In this document: one piece after another, positions 1 to 8,307 of the stretch
Numbering within the stretch: position 1 is the first letter of the stretch
How the letters are laid out: every line of letters begins with the position of its first letter
Assembly (NCBI GenBank): GCA_002011735.1
Contig: MTOQ01000078.1
Location: 1-37,592, forward strand
Direction of reading: 5' to 3'
Source of the DNA: Nitrospirae bacterium JdFR-81
GTDB taxonomy: Bacteria > Nitrospirota > Thermodesulfovibrionia > UBA6902
DNA length: 37,592 bases
Translations under genes and position numbers: made by a program
The notes under the pieces: generated by a model
The model's input: only the letters and a program-made list of their open reading frames with translations
The model's database searches: none
Told to the model about the DNA's origin: nothing

Positions 1-70
1 AGAGGCTTCTTCTTTATCCCTGGGGACGAAGGGTCTGATATTCCTCCTCTTCCATGGTTTATTATTCGCA

Positions 71-92
71 GGGTGGATACTATGTCCTAACC
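71..92 (+). repeat. 22-bp sequence repeated in inverted orientation at the far end of the window
   Basis: This 22-mer begins GGGTGGATACTATGTC and ends AACC. It recurs on the minus strand at 37499-37520 with 20 of 22 bases identical; only two adjacent bases differ. The two copies are inverted relative to each other. It could be the end of a mobile element or a genome-wide short repeat. No transposase can be recognised beside either copy, so the class is unknown. Confidence 0.45.
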
Positions 93-108
93 GGAAAGAG
101 CCCTGTCG

Positions 109-137
109 TTGACAATCGAGGTGATAAGGTATAAATT
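109..137 (+). promoter_or_regulatory. Candidate sigma70 promoter before rplI
   Basis: A perfect TTGACA at 109-114 is followed by TATAAA at 130-135 (15-bp spacer) or TAAATT at 132-137 (17-bp spacer). It lies about 50 bp before the rplI start and would read into the rplI-dnaB run. The spacer for the better -10 is short, so this is a candidate only. Bases 1-108 contain no gene I can support, only short open frames that enter from outside the window. Confidence 0.4.
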
Positions 138-185
138 AGATAGTGGAAACACCACCGAACTCTTGGATGAGGAGGATTTAGTGAT

Positions 186-632
186 ATGAGGGTCATATTG
201 AAGGAGGATGTAGAGGGCCTCGGTTCGATAGGCCAGATGGTTAATGTCTCAGACGGATATGCAAGGAACTACCTGATACCCAAGGATCTTGCTGTAGAGG
301 CAAATCCAAGGAACCTGAAGAGGTTTGAGCACGAAAAACGGCAGATAATGGCAAAGGCTGAGAAGGTGAAGAAGGCTGCAGAGGATGTGGCACAGAGGCT
401 TTCAGGGCTCAAGCTTGAGATAATGGCCAAGGCTGGTGAAGGGGGGAAGCTCTTTGGTTCCATCACAACGATGGACATTGCCGATGCCCTGTCAAGACAG
501 GGCATTGATATAGACCGTCGAAGGATATCTGTTGAGGAGCAGATAAAGAGACTCGGCACATATGATGTCTCTATAAGGCTCCATCCAGATGTGAATGTAA
601 AACTCTCGGTCGAGGTCAAACCAGAGGCATAG
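186..632 (+). CDS. rplI: 50S ribosomal protein L9
   Basis: Ribosomal protein bL9, a structural protein of the large subunit that binds 23S rRNA. The 148-residue length is normal. The N-terminal domain (about residues 1-50) has the family signature: the start MRVILKEDV, then GxMVNVSDGYARNYLIP. A charged helical linker rich in K, A and E follows (about 50-75), then the C-terminal domain with GKLFGSITTMDIADAL. The ATG at 186 is set by GGAGG at 171-175. The gene lies 7 bp before dnaB, a common rplI-dnaB pairing, and the two are probably one transcript. Confidence 0.97.
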   Translation: MRVILKEDVEGLGSIGQMVNVSDGYARNYLIPKDLAVEANPRNLKRFEHEKRQIMAKAEKVKKAAEDVAQRLSGLKLEIMAKAGEGGKLFGSITTMDIADALSRQGIDIDRRRISVEEQIKRLGTYDVSIRLHPDVNVKLSVEVKPEA

Positions 633-639
633 AGATCAG

Positions 640-2016
640 ATGCTTGAGAGGATCCAGAGGGAGAGTGACACAGGCTTCGCCCTTGACAGGGTGCCACCAC
701 AGAATATAGAGGCAGAACAGTCTGTCCTGGGGGCGATCCTGCTGGAGAATGAGGTCCTCCCTTCTGTTATGGAATACCTGAGTCCTGATGACTTCTACAG
801 GGATGCGCATAAGAGGATCTATTCAGCGATGCTTGAGCTTTATAACAAAAACGAACCGATCGACCTTATAACCCTCACGGACCAGATGAGGAGGAGGGAG
901 GAGTTAGAGGCGGTGGGAGGGGCATCATACCTGAGCTCCATCGTCAGTCAGGTGCCTACCTCTGCCAATGTCAGATATCATGCAAAGATAGTCAAGGAAA
1001 AGGCCATCCTCAGAAACCTCATATCCACGGCAACAGAGATTATAAAGATGGGGTATGAACCAGAGGCCTCAGGCCTTGACATAGATCAGATACTGGATGA
1101 GGCAGAGACAAAGATATTCAGCATATCAGAGAAGAGGGTGAAGTCATCCTGTGTCCATATAAAGGATGTGCTGAAGGATACCATAGAGCTTGTTGATAAG
1201 CTTTATGACAAGAAAGAGCTCATTACAGGTCTACCATCTGGCTTCATAGACCTCGATATAGCCACCACTGGTTTCCATCCGGGTGATCTGATAGTGGTTG
1301 GTGCGAGACCCGGGATGGGGAAGACTGCCTTCTGCCTCAATATAGCTGCACATGTGGGCATAAATGTAAAGGTGCCTGTAGCCATCTTCAGCCTCGAGAT
1401 GACAAAGGAACAGATAGTCTTGAGGATGGTCTGTTCAGAGGCCGAGGTTGACTCAAAGGCCGTACGATCAGGATATCACAGCAAGGAGGACTACAGAAAG
1501 CTCGTTAATGCAGCAGGCAGGCTTGCCGATGCCCCGATATTTATTGATGATTCATTCAATTCAGTCCTTGATATAAAGGCAAAGGCGAGGCGGCTCAAGG
1601 CCGAGCATGGTCTCGGCCTTATAATAGTGGACTATCTGCAGCTTATGAGCGGGGTGGGCAATTATTCACACAGGGAACAGGTGATATCAGACATCTCCCG
1701 TTCACTCAAGGCCCTCGCAAAGGACCTTTCGGTCCCTGTAATAGTAATAAGTCAGTTAAACAGGAGCTGCGAGCTGAGGGGTGAGAATAAACGGCCAATA
1801 ATCGCTGACCTGAGGGAATCAGGCGCAATAGAGCAGGATGCAGATGTGATACTCTTCCTCTACAGGGGAGATTACTACAAGGCGAAGGATGCCATACCAG
1901 GAGTCGCTGAGGTCAATATCGCCAAACAGAGGAACGGCCCCACAAAGGTGATAAATCTCACCTTTATAGACAAATACACCAAGTTCAAGGACTACACCGA
2001 TAGAGAGGTATTTTAG
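640..2016 (+). CDS. dnaB: Replicative DNA helicase DnaB
   Basis: Hexameric 5'-3' replicative helicase that unwinds DNA at the fork and recruits primase. It has 458 residues, typical of the family. The N-terminal DnaB domain (about 18-120) contains PQNIEAEQSVLGAIL. The RecA-like C-terminal domain (about 190-455) has Walker A GARPGMGKT (221-229), Walker B with LIIVDYLQLM (327-336), SQLNR (371-375) and KQRNGPT (429-435), whose Arg431 is the likely arginine finger. No intein interrupts it. It sits 7 bp after rplI and 8 bp before the Memo-family gene. The SD is weak, so translation may depend on coupling to rplI. Confidence 0.97.
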   Translation: MLERIQRESDTGFALDRVPPQNIEAEQSVLGAILLENEVLPSVMEYLSPDDFYRDAHKRIYSAMLELYNKNEPIDLITLTDQMRRREELEAVGGASYLSSIVSQVPTSANVRYHAKIVKEKAILRNLISTATEIIKMGYEPEASGLDIDQILDEAETKIFSISEKRVKSSCVHIKDVLKDTIELVDKLYDKKELITGLPSGFIDLDIATTGFHPGDLIVVGARPGMGKTAFCLNIAAHVGINVKVPVAIFSLEMTKEQIVLRMVCSEAEVDSKAVRSGYHSKEDYRKLVNAAGRLADAPIFIDDSFNSVLDIKAKARRLKAEHGLGLIIVDYLQLMSGVGNYSHREQVISDISRSLKALAKDLSVPVIVISQLNRSCELRGENKRPIIADLRESGAIEQDADVILFLYRGDYYKAKDAIPGVAEVNIAKQRNGPTKVINLTFIDKYTKFKDYTDREVF

Positions 2017-2024
2017 GACAGAAG

Positions 2025-2828
2025 ATGATACGCAGGCCGGCAGTGGCAGGACAGTTCTATTCATCCAGTCCATCTGCGCTATCAAGAGAGGTTGATAGAT
2101 ACACGGATGCCGATGCGAGGAGGGAGAGGGCGATCGGTGTGCTTTCACCACATGCAGGGTTGATGTATTCAGGTCGTGTGGCAGGGGCGGTTTATTCAAG
2201 GATCGAGCCACCCCATACCTTTGTGCTCCTTGGACCGAATCACACGGGTGTTGGTAAGCCTGTCTCCATAATGTCATCCGGAAGATGGCAGATACCAACA
2301 GGGGAGGTGGAGATCGATAGAGACCTTTCAGAGAGGCTCCTTGAACAGTCAAAAGACCTCTCTGAAGACACCCTGGCACATTCCATGGAACACTCCCTTG
2401 AGGTCCAACTCCCTTTTATACTCCACTTTGCAACGGACATAAAGATAGTGCCGATTGTGTTTATGGTGGATTCACTCGAGGTCTGCAGATCTGTTGGGGT
2501 GGTCATTGCCGAGGTGATAAAGGGGGTCGGATATCCAGTGACCATTGTGGCCAGCTCGGATATGACCCACTATGAGAACGACTCGGTGGCAAGAAAGAAG
2601 GATCAGAAGGCCATAGACATGATCCTGTCGCTCGATCCAGAGGGCCTCTACAGGACGGTCAAACACAACAGTATAAGTATGTGTGGATATATACCTGCGG
2701 TTACCATGCTCTATGCCGTAAACGAGCTTGGTGCGAGAGAGGCGGTGCTTGTGAAGTATATGACCTCTGGTGAGGTGAGTGGCGACTATGGCTATGTGGT
2801 TGGTTATGCAGGGGTGATAATAAAATAA
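2025..2828 (+). CDS. Memo family protein (AmmeMemoRadiSam system protein B type)
   Basis: Member of the Memo/AmmeMemoRadiSam B family, related in fold to class III extradiol dioxygenases. It has 267 residues, as usual. The start MIRRPAVAGQFY and the motifs SPHAGLMYSGRVAG, LGPNHTGVG, HSLEVQLPF and SSDMTHYE are diagnostic. His43, His73 and Cys220 match the metal-coordinating His/His/Cys set described for human MEMO1. In many prokaryotes it pairs with an AMMECR1 protein and a radical SAM protein, but neither adjoins it here. The radical SAM gene at 5.1 kb is of another subfamily. The biochemical role in bacteria is unsettled. It starts 8 bp after dnaB and ends 10 bp before the next gene. Confidence 0.9.
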   Translation: MIRRPAVAGQFYSSSPSALSREVDRYTDADARRERAIGVLSPHAGLMYSGRVAGAVYSRIEPPHTFVLLGPNHTGVGKPVSIMSSGRWQIPTGEVEIDRDLSERLLEQSKDLSEDTLAHSMEHSLEVQLPFILHFATDIKIVPIVFMVDSLEVCRSVGVVIAEVIKGVGYPVTIVASSDMTHYENDSVARKKDQKAIDMILSLDPEGLYRTVKHNSISMCGYIPAVTMLYAVNELGAREAVLVKYMTSGEVSGDYGYVVGYAGVIIK

Positions 2829-2838
2829 GGAGGCGGAT

Positions 2839-3633
2839 ATGCCAAACATCGATGCAGTGGTGCCGGAGAAGCTTTCACTCAATACAAGGTTCAGGTTCAG
2901 GTGTCATAAGGGGATCAAGTGTTTCACGAAGTGTTGTAGCAATATAGATATACTCCTTACCCCTTACGACATCATCAGGATGAAGAACAGGCTTGGTATG
3001 ACCTCGGGTGAGTTCCTCCTGACATATACCTATGTCAAGATCGACGAAAAGTCCTCTCATCCCCATATATTCCTGAAGATGTCAGATGATAAGAGCAGGA
3101 GGTGTCCCTTCGTTACCCCAGAGGGTTGCACCATCTACTCAGACAGGCCTGCAAACTGCCGTTATTATCCGATTGGGCAGGGTACCTTAAAGAGGCAGGG
3201 TAAGGATGGGCCTGAAGAGGAGGAGTTCTACTTCTTTGTAAAAGAGCCACACTGTCTTGGTTACAAGGAGGATAAGGAGTGGACTATAGAGTCCTGGCGG
3301 ATTGATCAGGGCGTTGACCTTTATGACAGGATGAACAGTGAGTGGAAGGGTATACATCTCAGGAGAAACCTTCCTGGCCAGACAGGTCTGGATGATAGAA
3401 AACAGGCGATGTTCTACATAGCGAGTTATGATATCGATAACTTCAGGAGGTTTGTCTTTGATGGTGGTCTGCTCGACCTCTTTGTGATCGATGATGAGAC
3501 CATAGGGAAGATGAGAGAGGATGAGGTTGAGTTGATGAGGTTTGGGTTCAGGTATCTCAGATACATCATGATGATCGATGAGACACTGAAGATAAAGGAC
3601 GAGGTCCTGAAGGCACGGAGGAAGAAGTCTTAA
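2839..3633 (+). CDS. YkgJ family Cys-cluster (Zn/Fe-chelating) protein
   Basis: YkgJ/UPF0153-type cysteine-cluster protein, predicted to bind a metal ion or an Fe-S cluster; substrate unknown. The 264 residues are longer than minimal members. The cluster is visible as Cys22, Cys28, Cys32 and Cys33, then CPF (Cys89), GCTIYSDRPANCR (Cys97 and Cys107) and a later PHC. Residues after about 150 are helical and charged with no motif I recognise. The ATG at 2839 follows a strong SD (aaggaggcgg). It lies in the housekeeping run, 4 bp before pgl. The family is certain from the Cys spacing; the role is not. Confidence 0.88.
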   Translation: MPNIDAVVPEKLSLNTRFRFRCHKGIKCFTKCCSNIDILLTPYDIIRMKNRLGMTSGEFLLTYTYVKIDEKSSHPHIFLKMSDDKSRRCPFVTPEGCTIYSDRPANCRYYPIGQGTLKRQGKDGPEEEEFYFFVKEPHCLGYKEDKEWTIESWRIDQGVDLYDRMNSEWKGIHLRRNLPGQTGLDDRKQAMFYIASYDIDNFRRFVFDGGLLDLFVIDDETIGKMREDEVELMRFGFRYLRYIMMIDETLKIKDEVLKARRKKS

Positions 3634-3637
3634 TCCC

Positions 3638-4390
3638 GTGAGCCCCCATCCTTCAAGGATACTCCTCAATGAAAGAGAGATATTGGTCTTCAATGATATC
3701 GAGGAGATATCAGAGTTTTTCCTGGATGAGTGGCAGAGGATATCAGGGTATGCCATAAGACACCACGGGGAATTTACCGTTGCGCTTTCAGGTGGGAAGA
3801 CACCTGTAAGGGTGTATGAGAGACTCTCTGAACTCAGCGATCATCCGCACTGGCAGAATACACATATATTCCTTGTGGATGAGAGGTATGTCCCCTTTGA
3901 TCATCCTGACAGCAACTACCATATGATAAGGCAGACCCTGCTTGACCACATAGAGATCCCCGAGGAGAATATCCATCCTATTCCTGTGGATGATTCCTCC
4001 CCGGATGAGTCAGCAGTGAGATACGAGACAGAGCTCCGCCTTTATTTCAAGGGAGAGGACATCCCCGTGTTTAACCTCATACTCCTTGGCATCGGTGTGG
4101 ATGGACATACAGCCTCACTGTTTCCAGAGTCCTCTTCGGTCAGGGAGAGCAGGCTCGTCATAGATATTACACCACAGGGCCGATTCGGGCATGAGAGGGT
4201 CACCATCACCCTGCCTGTAATCAACAATGCAGAGAATATATTCTTTATTGTCACAGGCAGGGACAAGGCAGATGTGCTGAAGAGGGTGGTTGTCGATAAT
4301 GACAGGGGACTCCCTGCCTCACTGGTCCAGCCTGTGAGTGGACAGATCATCTTCCTGATTGATAGGCCTGCCGCAAGGCTTATCTCGTAG
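3638..4390 (+). CDS. pgl: 6-phosphogluconolactonase
   Basis: Hydrolyses 6-phosphogluconolactone to 6-phosphogluconate, second step of the oxidative pentose phosphate pathway. It has 250 residues, normal for the family. Motifs include ALSGGKTPVRVYERL (about 49-63), FLVDERYVP, and LLGIGVDGHTASLFP, in which the His is the expected catalytic residue. The C-terminal TLPVINNAENIFFIVTG is also typical. The start is GTG at 3638, four bases after the stop of the upstream gene, with no close SD, so coupling to upstream translation is likely. No zwf or gnd gene is in the window. The split transketolase at 24.8-26.6 kb is the only other pentose phosphate enzyme seen. Confidence 0.93.
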   Translation: MSPHPSRILLNEREILVFNDIEEISEFFLDEWQRISGYAIRHHGEFTVALSGGKTPVRVYERLSELSDHPHWQNTHIFLVDERYVPFDHPDSNYHMIRQTLLDHIEIPEENIHPIPVDDSSPDESAVRYETELRLYFKGEDIPVFNLILLGIGVDGHTASLFPESSSVRESRLVIDITPQGRFGHERVTITLPVINNAENIFFIVTGRDKADVLKRVVVDNDRGLPASLVQPVSGQIIFLIDRPAARLIS

Positions 4391-4442
4391 CTTATTTAAT
4401 ATTCACGTCTACACCATTCTGTTTGTGCTTTTATCATAACCT

Positions 4443-4463
4443 ATGCTATCATATTGATAGCAT
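4443..4463 (+). promoter_or_regulatory. Palindromic operator of the toxin-antitoxin pair
   Basis: A perfect inverted repeat with 9-bp arms ATGCTATCA and TGATAGCAT is separated by TAT. A -10-like TATCAT (4447-4452) lies inside it, with a weak -35-like TTGTGC at 4423-4428. The palindrome ends 14 bp before the antitoxin ATG. RHH antitoxins of the FitA/VapB type usually bind such repeats as TA complexes and repress their own operon, so this is the expected autoregulatory site. Confidence 0.75.
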
Positions 4464-4477
4464 GGGGAGGGATTTGT

Positions 4478-4720
4478 ATGCCTGATATACTTATACGAGA
4501 TGTTTCTGAAGAGACATTGAGACAGATTAAGGCACTGGCAAAGAGACACAGGAGGTCTCTACAGCAGGAGGTCAGGCATCTTCTTGAGTCCGTCTCAAGA
4601 TATGCCCACCATGATGTGTATAAGAGGGCATTGAGAATAAGGAAGAGATTGATGAAGAGCGGGGTGGATTTTACAGACAGTGCAAGACTCATAAGAAAGG
4701 ACAGAGGTCGTTGGATTTAG
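4478..4720 (+). CDS. Ribbon-helix-helix antitoxin (FitA/VapB type)
   Basis: Predicted antitoxin that binds DNA through an N-terminal ribbon-helix-helix domain and neutralises the PIN toxin through its C-terminal tail. It has 80 residues. The strand PDILIRDVSEETL, then KALAKRHRRSLQQEVRHLLES (about 16-36), is typical FitA-like Arc/MetJ sequence. ATG at 4478 is preferred over an in-frame TTG at 4454, because GGGGAGGG (4464-4471) is well placed for it and the TTG lies inside the operator. The gene overlaps the toxin by 10 bp. Confidence 0.85.
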   Translation: MPDILIRDVSEETLRQIKALAKRHRRSLQQEVRHLLESVSRYAHHDVYKRALRIRKRLMKSGVDFTDSARLIRKDRGRWI

Positions 4721-5151
4721 TAGTTGACGCAAATGTCTTGATCAAGGTATATATCCCCGAGAAATTGTCAGATAGAGCAGGCCTCCTTTTAAGCAGGATA
4801 GAGAAGGGCGAGGTCTCTTTAGTTGCCCCTGATCTTATTTATTCTGAGATAGGCAACACCCTCTGGAGGAAACACATACTGAAGGAATTGACAGCCTCGG
4901 ATGTAAAAGAGATAATGGACGAAGTGGTCTTGTTTCCATTGAAGGTGGAGCCTTCGAGGTCGCTTGTGCAGCTGGCAATCGATTTAGGCATCCTATGCAA
5001 TATCCCGGTTTATGACGCTATGTATCTGGCCCTTGCCATGGTCCTGGAGACCAGGCTCATAACAGCTGATAAGAAACTTGTTGATGTAATCAGGCGGACC
5101 TTGTTCAGGGAGTACATTACATGGCTTGGAGAGATTAATCGTGAAGTTTGA
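4711..5151 (+). CDS. vapC: PIN-domain toxin (VapC family endoribonuclease)
   Basis: Type II toxin with a PIN domain, expected to cleave RNA using Mg2+ or Mn2+. It has 146 residues. The acidic active site is complete: Asp6 (VVDANVL), Glu46 (YSEIGN), Asp102 (YDAMYLALA) and Asp120 (ITADKKL). It starts with TTG at 4711 inside the antitoxin gene (overlap 4711-4720), so its translation should depend on antitoxin translation. Its 3' end overlaps the start of the radical SAM gene by 11 bp. That suggests the TA pair is inserted within, or co-transcribed with, the downstream haem genes. Confidence 0.87.
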   Translation: MDLVVDANVLIKVYIPEKLSDRAGLLLSRIEKGEVSLVAPDLIYSEIGNTLWRKHILKELTASDVKEIMDEVVLFPLKVEPSRSLVQLAIDLGILCNIPVYDAMYLALAMVLETRLITADKKLVDVIRRTLFREYITWLGEINREV

Positions 5152-6214
5152 GCCAAGATGGATTGCCTGGGAGATAACCAGGAGATGTAATCTGCGTTGT
5201 ATACACTGTCGTTCCTCTTCTGAGGCCGAGGTAAAGGGACATCCTGACTTCCCCACCGAAGAGGCCCTGAGGATCATAGACGATATCTCAAGCTATGCAA
5301 AGCCTGTGCTGGTCCTGTCAGGAGGAGAGCCCCTCCTCAGAGAGGATGTCTTTGATATTGCAGAGTATGGGACTGACAGGGGTCTGCGGATGTGTCTTGC
5401 CACGAATGGAACATTAGTGGATGACAGAGTATGTGAGAGAATAAAGGAATCGGGAATACGCATAGTCTCTCTCAGTCTCGATGGATCCACAGAGTCTGTC
5501 CATGACGACTTTCGAAAGCAGAAGGGTGCCTTCGCGGGTACCATAAGGGCTGCTCAACTCTTCAGGAAACATGGTATAGAGTTCATAATAAACTCCTCAT
5601 TTACAAAGAGGAACCAGCAGGAGATTCCCAAGGTCTATAAACTCGCAAAGGAGCTCGGTGCAACTGCGTGGTATATGTTCATGATAGTCCCAACCGGCAG
5701 GGGCGAGGAGGTAATGAACGAACTAATATCCAAAGAGGACTACGACGAGATACTGAACTGGCATTATGAGATGGAGAGACAGGAGAAGGATATCCTCGTA
5801 AGGCCAACCTGCGCCCCTCATTACTACAGGGTGGTGTTACAGAAAAAGAAAGAGCGGGGTGATAGGTTTAAACGGAGGAGTCTCAAGTTCTCAACAGGTG
5901 GGGCAAAGGGCTGCATTGCAGGACAGCTTATTGCCCTCATAGATGTAGATGGTAATGTCCTGCCATGTAGCTACTTTCCCAAGCCAGCAGGTAATATCAG
6001 AAGGCAGTCCTTCAAGGAGATATGGGAAAACTCTGAACTCTTCAAGGAACTCAGAGACTTCAAGAGATACAAGGGAAGGTGCGGGGCCTGTGAGTTTATA
6101 GGTGTGTGTGGAGGATGCAGGGCAAGGGCCTATGCAGTCTATGGGGATTACCTCGAGGAGGAGCCCTTCTGTGGCTATATCCCGCGTAGATTTAAAAAAG
6201 GGGATCAGGGATAA
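5141..6214 (+). CDS. Radical SAM/SPASM enzyme of the AhbC/AhbD/NirJ haem group
   Basis: Radical SAM protein of the tetrapyrrole-modifying group. Known relatives are AhbD (decarboxylates coprohaem to haem b without oxygen), AhbC (didecarboxysirohaem deacetylation) and NirJ (haem d1). With GTG at 5141 it has 357 residues; an in-frame TTG lies at 5126. The GTG has GGAGA at 5128-5132. [14 protein letters not shown] carries the SAM-cluster cysteines Cys16, Cys20 and Cys23. The C-terminal SPASM region has GCIAG, LPCSYF, then [20 protein letters not shown] and a final FCGY, the arrangement seen in NirJ/AhbC/AhbD. Because hemE is the next gene, AhbD activity fits better than AhbC, but sequence alone does not separate them. 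Confidence 0.8.
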   Translation: MKFEPRWIAWEITRRCNLRCIHCRSSSEAEVKGHPDFPTEEALRIIDDISSYAKPVLVLSGGEPLLREDVFDIAEYGTDRGLRMCLATNGTLVDDRVCERIKESGIRIVSLSLDGSTESVHDDFRKQKGAFAGTIRAAQLFRKHGIEFIINSSFTKRNQQEIPKVYKLAKELGATAWYMFMIVPTGRGEEVMNELISKEDYDEILNWHYEMERQEKDILVRPTCAPHYYRVVLQKKKERGDRFKRRSLKFSTGGAKGCIAGQLIALIDVDGNVLPCSYFPKPAGNIRRQSFKEIWENSELFKELRDFKRYKGRCGACEFIGVCGGCRARAYAVYGDYLEEEPFCGYIPRRFKKGDQG

Positions 6215-6306
6215 AAAGATATATAGGGGAAATTACTTAGCAGGCTGATGGCCTCTTTGAGCACCTAACTACAGACTACAAGCTACTAAATTATCAGGGA
6301 GGTTAT
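6215..6306 (+). other. Intergenic leader before hemE
   Basis: This 92-bp stretch has a weak 4-bp hairpin (AGGC...GCCT near 6242-6255) and a good SD (ggaggtt) just before the hemE ATG. I see no riboswitch, no strong promoter and no terminator with a T-run. The radical SAM gene and hemE may therefore share a transcript. Confidence 0.4.
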
Positions 6307-7338
6307 ATGAACGACACATTCCTGAAGGCCTGTCGTGGAGAGTCTGTACCTTATACCCCTGTCTGGCTCATGCGACAGGCAGGCAGGTATCTGAGACAGT
6401 ATCAGAAGATAAGGAAGAAGGTCGATTTCCTCACCCTGTGTAAGACCCCTGAACTGGCTGCCGAGGTCACCATTCAGCCTATAGAGGCCCTGGGTGTGGA
6501 CGCAGCCATCCTCTTCTCGGATATACTCATCCCTGTAGAGGCAATGGGGATGGCACTAAGGTTCTATGAGAAGAGGGGGCCTGTCTTTAAAAATCCCGTG
6601 CGGAGAAGACAGGATGTGGAACGCCTCCTTATCCCGGAGCCAGAGGAGGCCCTCTCCTTTGTGATGGACACTATAAGACTCCTGAGAAGAGAACTAAAGG
6701 TGCCGCTTATAGGATTCTCAGGGGCGCCTTTTACGCTGGCCACCTATATGATAGAGGGTGGGACCTCTAAAAACTTTCTGCTCACAAAGAGGATGATCTT
6801 TGAGTCTCCAGAGGTGTATAGATCCCTTATGGAGAAGATTACAGAGACCGTTACCAGGTATCTGAAGGCCCAGATCTCTGCTGGTGCACAGGCTGTACAG
6901 CTCTTTGACACATGGGCAGGTGTGCTCTCGCCACATGACTACAGGGAATACGCCCTGCCATATGTAAAGTCTGTTATAGGGGCAATAAAATCCATTGCCT
7001 CTGGTGTGCCTGTCATATATTTCGTTGGACAGTGTGCAGGTCTGCTCGAAGAGATCAGGGGATGTGGGGCCGATGTTATAGGGGTTGACTGGAGAATCAA
7101 CCTCGATGATGCGATAAAAAGACTTGGGAGGAGGTTTGCAGTCCAGGGAAACCTTGATCCCTGCGCCCTCTTCCTGCCACCAGCGGAGATAGAAGGGCGG
7201 ATCAGGGACATCTTAAGGAGGGCCTCTTCTTCGAGGGGGCATATATTCAATCTGGGACACGGCGTACTGCCAGAGACACCTGTGGAGAATGTGGTTGCAA
7301 TGGTGGAGATGGTCCACAGACTGAGCAGCAGGACCTGA
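6307..7338 (+). CDS. hemE: Uroporphyrinogen decarboxylase
   Basis: Decarboxylates the four acetate side chains of uroporphyrinogen III to give coproporphyrinogen III, in the cytosol and without a cofactor. It has 343 residues, normal length. TPVWLMRQAGRYLRQY near residue 17 is the family signature with the substrate-binding Arg. FSDILIPVEAMGM holds the catalytic Asp. GFSGAPFTLATYMIEGG and NLGHGVLPETPVENV complete the fold. The ATG at 6307 has SD ggagg. It follows the AhbD-like gene; hemH and hemY lie 5 kb further on with signalling genes between. Confidence 0.96.
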   Translation: MNDTFLKACRGESVPYTPVWLMRQAGRYLRQYQKIRKKVDFLTLCKTPELAAEVTIQPIEALGVDAAILFSDILIPVEAMGMALRFYEKRGPVFKNPVRRRQDVERLLIPEPEEALSFVMDTIRLLRRELKVPLIGFSGAPFTLATYMIEGGTSKNFLLTKRMIFESPEVYRSLMEKITETVTRYLKAQISAGAQAVQLFDTWAGVLSPHDYREYALPYVKSVIGAIKSIASGVPVIYFVGQCAGLLEEIRGCGADVIGVDWRINLDDAIKRLGRRFAVQGNLDPCALFLPPAEIEGRIRDILRRASSSRGHIFNLGHGVLPETPVENVVAMVEMVHRLSSRT

Positions 7339-7386
7339 GCCTTTCTGGTTTTTCTCGTCAAGATAGTATACAATAAAAAAGTAACA

Positions 7387-8303
7387 ATGGATAAAGATTT
7401 GCACTTCTACAGGGAGATCGTTGATAGCATAGTTGATTATGTCCTTGTTATAGATAGGGACTACAGGATAGTCTATGCAAACAGGTCGTTGCTTGAGAGG
7501 TGTGGCAGGACAGAGGGGGAGGTTATTGGAAAGAGGTGTCATGAGTTTTCCCATCATTGTCCTGTCCCCTGCAGGAGGGAGAATGCCACTGTAAGGTGTG
7601 CGCATGAAGAGGTCTTTGATACAGGCAGATCCACTTCCGTGACCCAACCCATAAATTACCTGACGGCACAGAGTTAATCTTTGATATAACAGCCTCACCC
7701 CTCAGGGATAGAGAGGGCAGGGTCGTTTATATGATAGAGGTGATGCGTGATGTGACAAAGATCAAGAGAGAGATGGATGAACTCATGGGGGCACAGGAGA
7801 TGTTCCGGACGATTGCAAAGACCGCTGCTGATGCCATTGTGGTTATAGATGACAGGGGCATGATCACCTTCTGGAACCCCTCAGCAGAAAGGATGTTCGG
7901 TTATAGTGAGGATGAGGCACTTGGCAAGGAGCTTCATATAATATTCGCACCAGAGAAGTATCACAAGGCGTACAGGGATGGTATCAGGATATTCGGAGAG
8001 ACGGGTAAGGGTAATGTGATAGGTAAGACCCTGGAATTTACAGCGGTAAGGAAGGATGGGACAGAGTTTCCGATAGAGGTCTCGACCTCTGCTATCAGGG
8101 TAAAGGGGAGGTGGCATGCAGTTGGCATTATAAGGGATATAACAGAGAAGGTGAGGCTCAATGAAGACCTGAGGAAGAGGATCAGGGAGCTTGAGGAGTT
8201 TTATGATATAGCGGTTACGAGAGAGTTGAGGATGATAGAGCTTAAAGAGGAGATAGACAGACTGAAGGAGGAAGTTGAGAGGCTGAGAAGGGTAGGGAGT
8301 TGA
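7387..8303 (+). pseudogene. PAS-PAS sensor protein broken by a single-base frameshift
   Basis: Two adjacent open frames form one PAS-PAS protein. The first (from ATG 7387) runs into TAA at 7675-7677. The second frame carries the rest of the first PAS domain (LPDGTELIFDITASPLRDREG), then a full second PAS domain and a coiled-coil end. Restoring one C between 7646 and 7647 gives the continuous peptide VTHTHKLPDG, the usual end of this PAS type, so one base is missing. The rejoined protein is about 305 residues, with PAS1 about 8-118, PAS2 about 133-253 and a heptad-like tail (ELKEEIDRLKEEVERL). There is no kinase, GGDEF or HD output domain, so it would act through partners. A true mutation and a sequencing error cannot be told apart here. 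Confidence 0.8.
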
Positions 8304-8307
8304 GAAG

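Noticed and set aside
2-112. Open frame entering from the left edge with a hydrophobic stretch, ending TGA at 110-112
   Set aside because: Only 36 codons, not recognisable, and two other frames are also open for much of the stretch; it also covers the repeated 22-mer.
4454-4477. Upstream TTG start for the antitoxin
   Set aside because: It lies within the operator palindrome; ATG 4478 has a well-placed SD and gives the normal FitA-like start.
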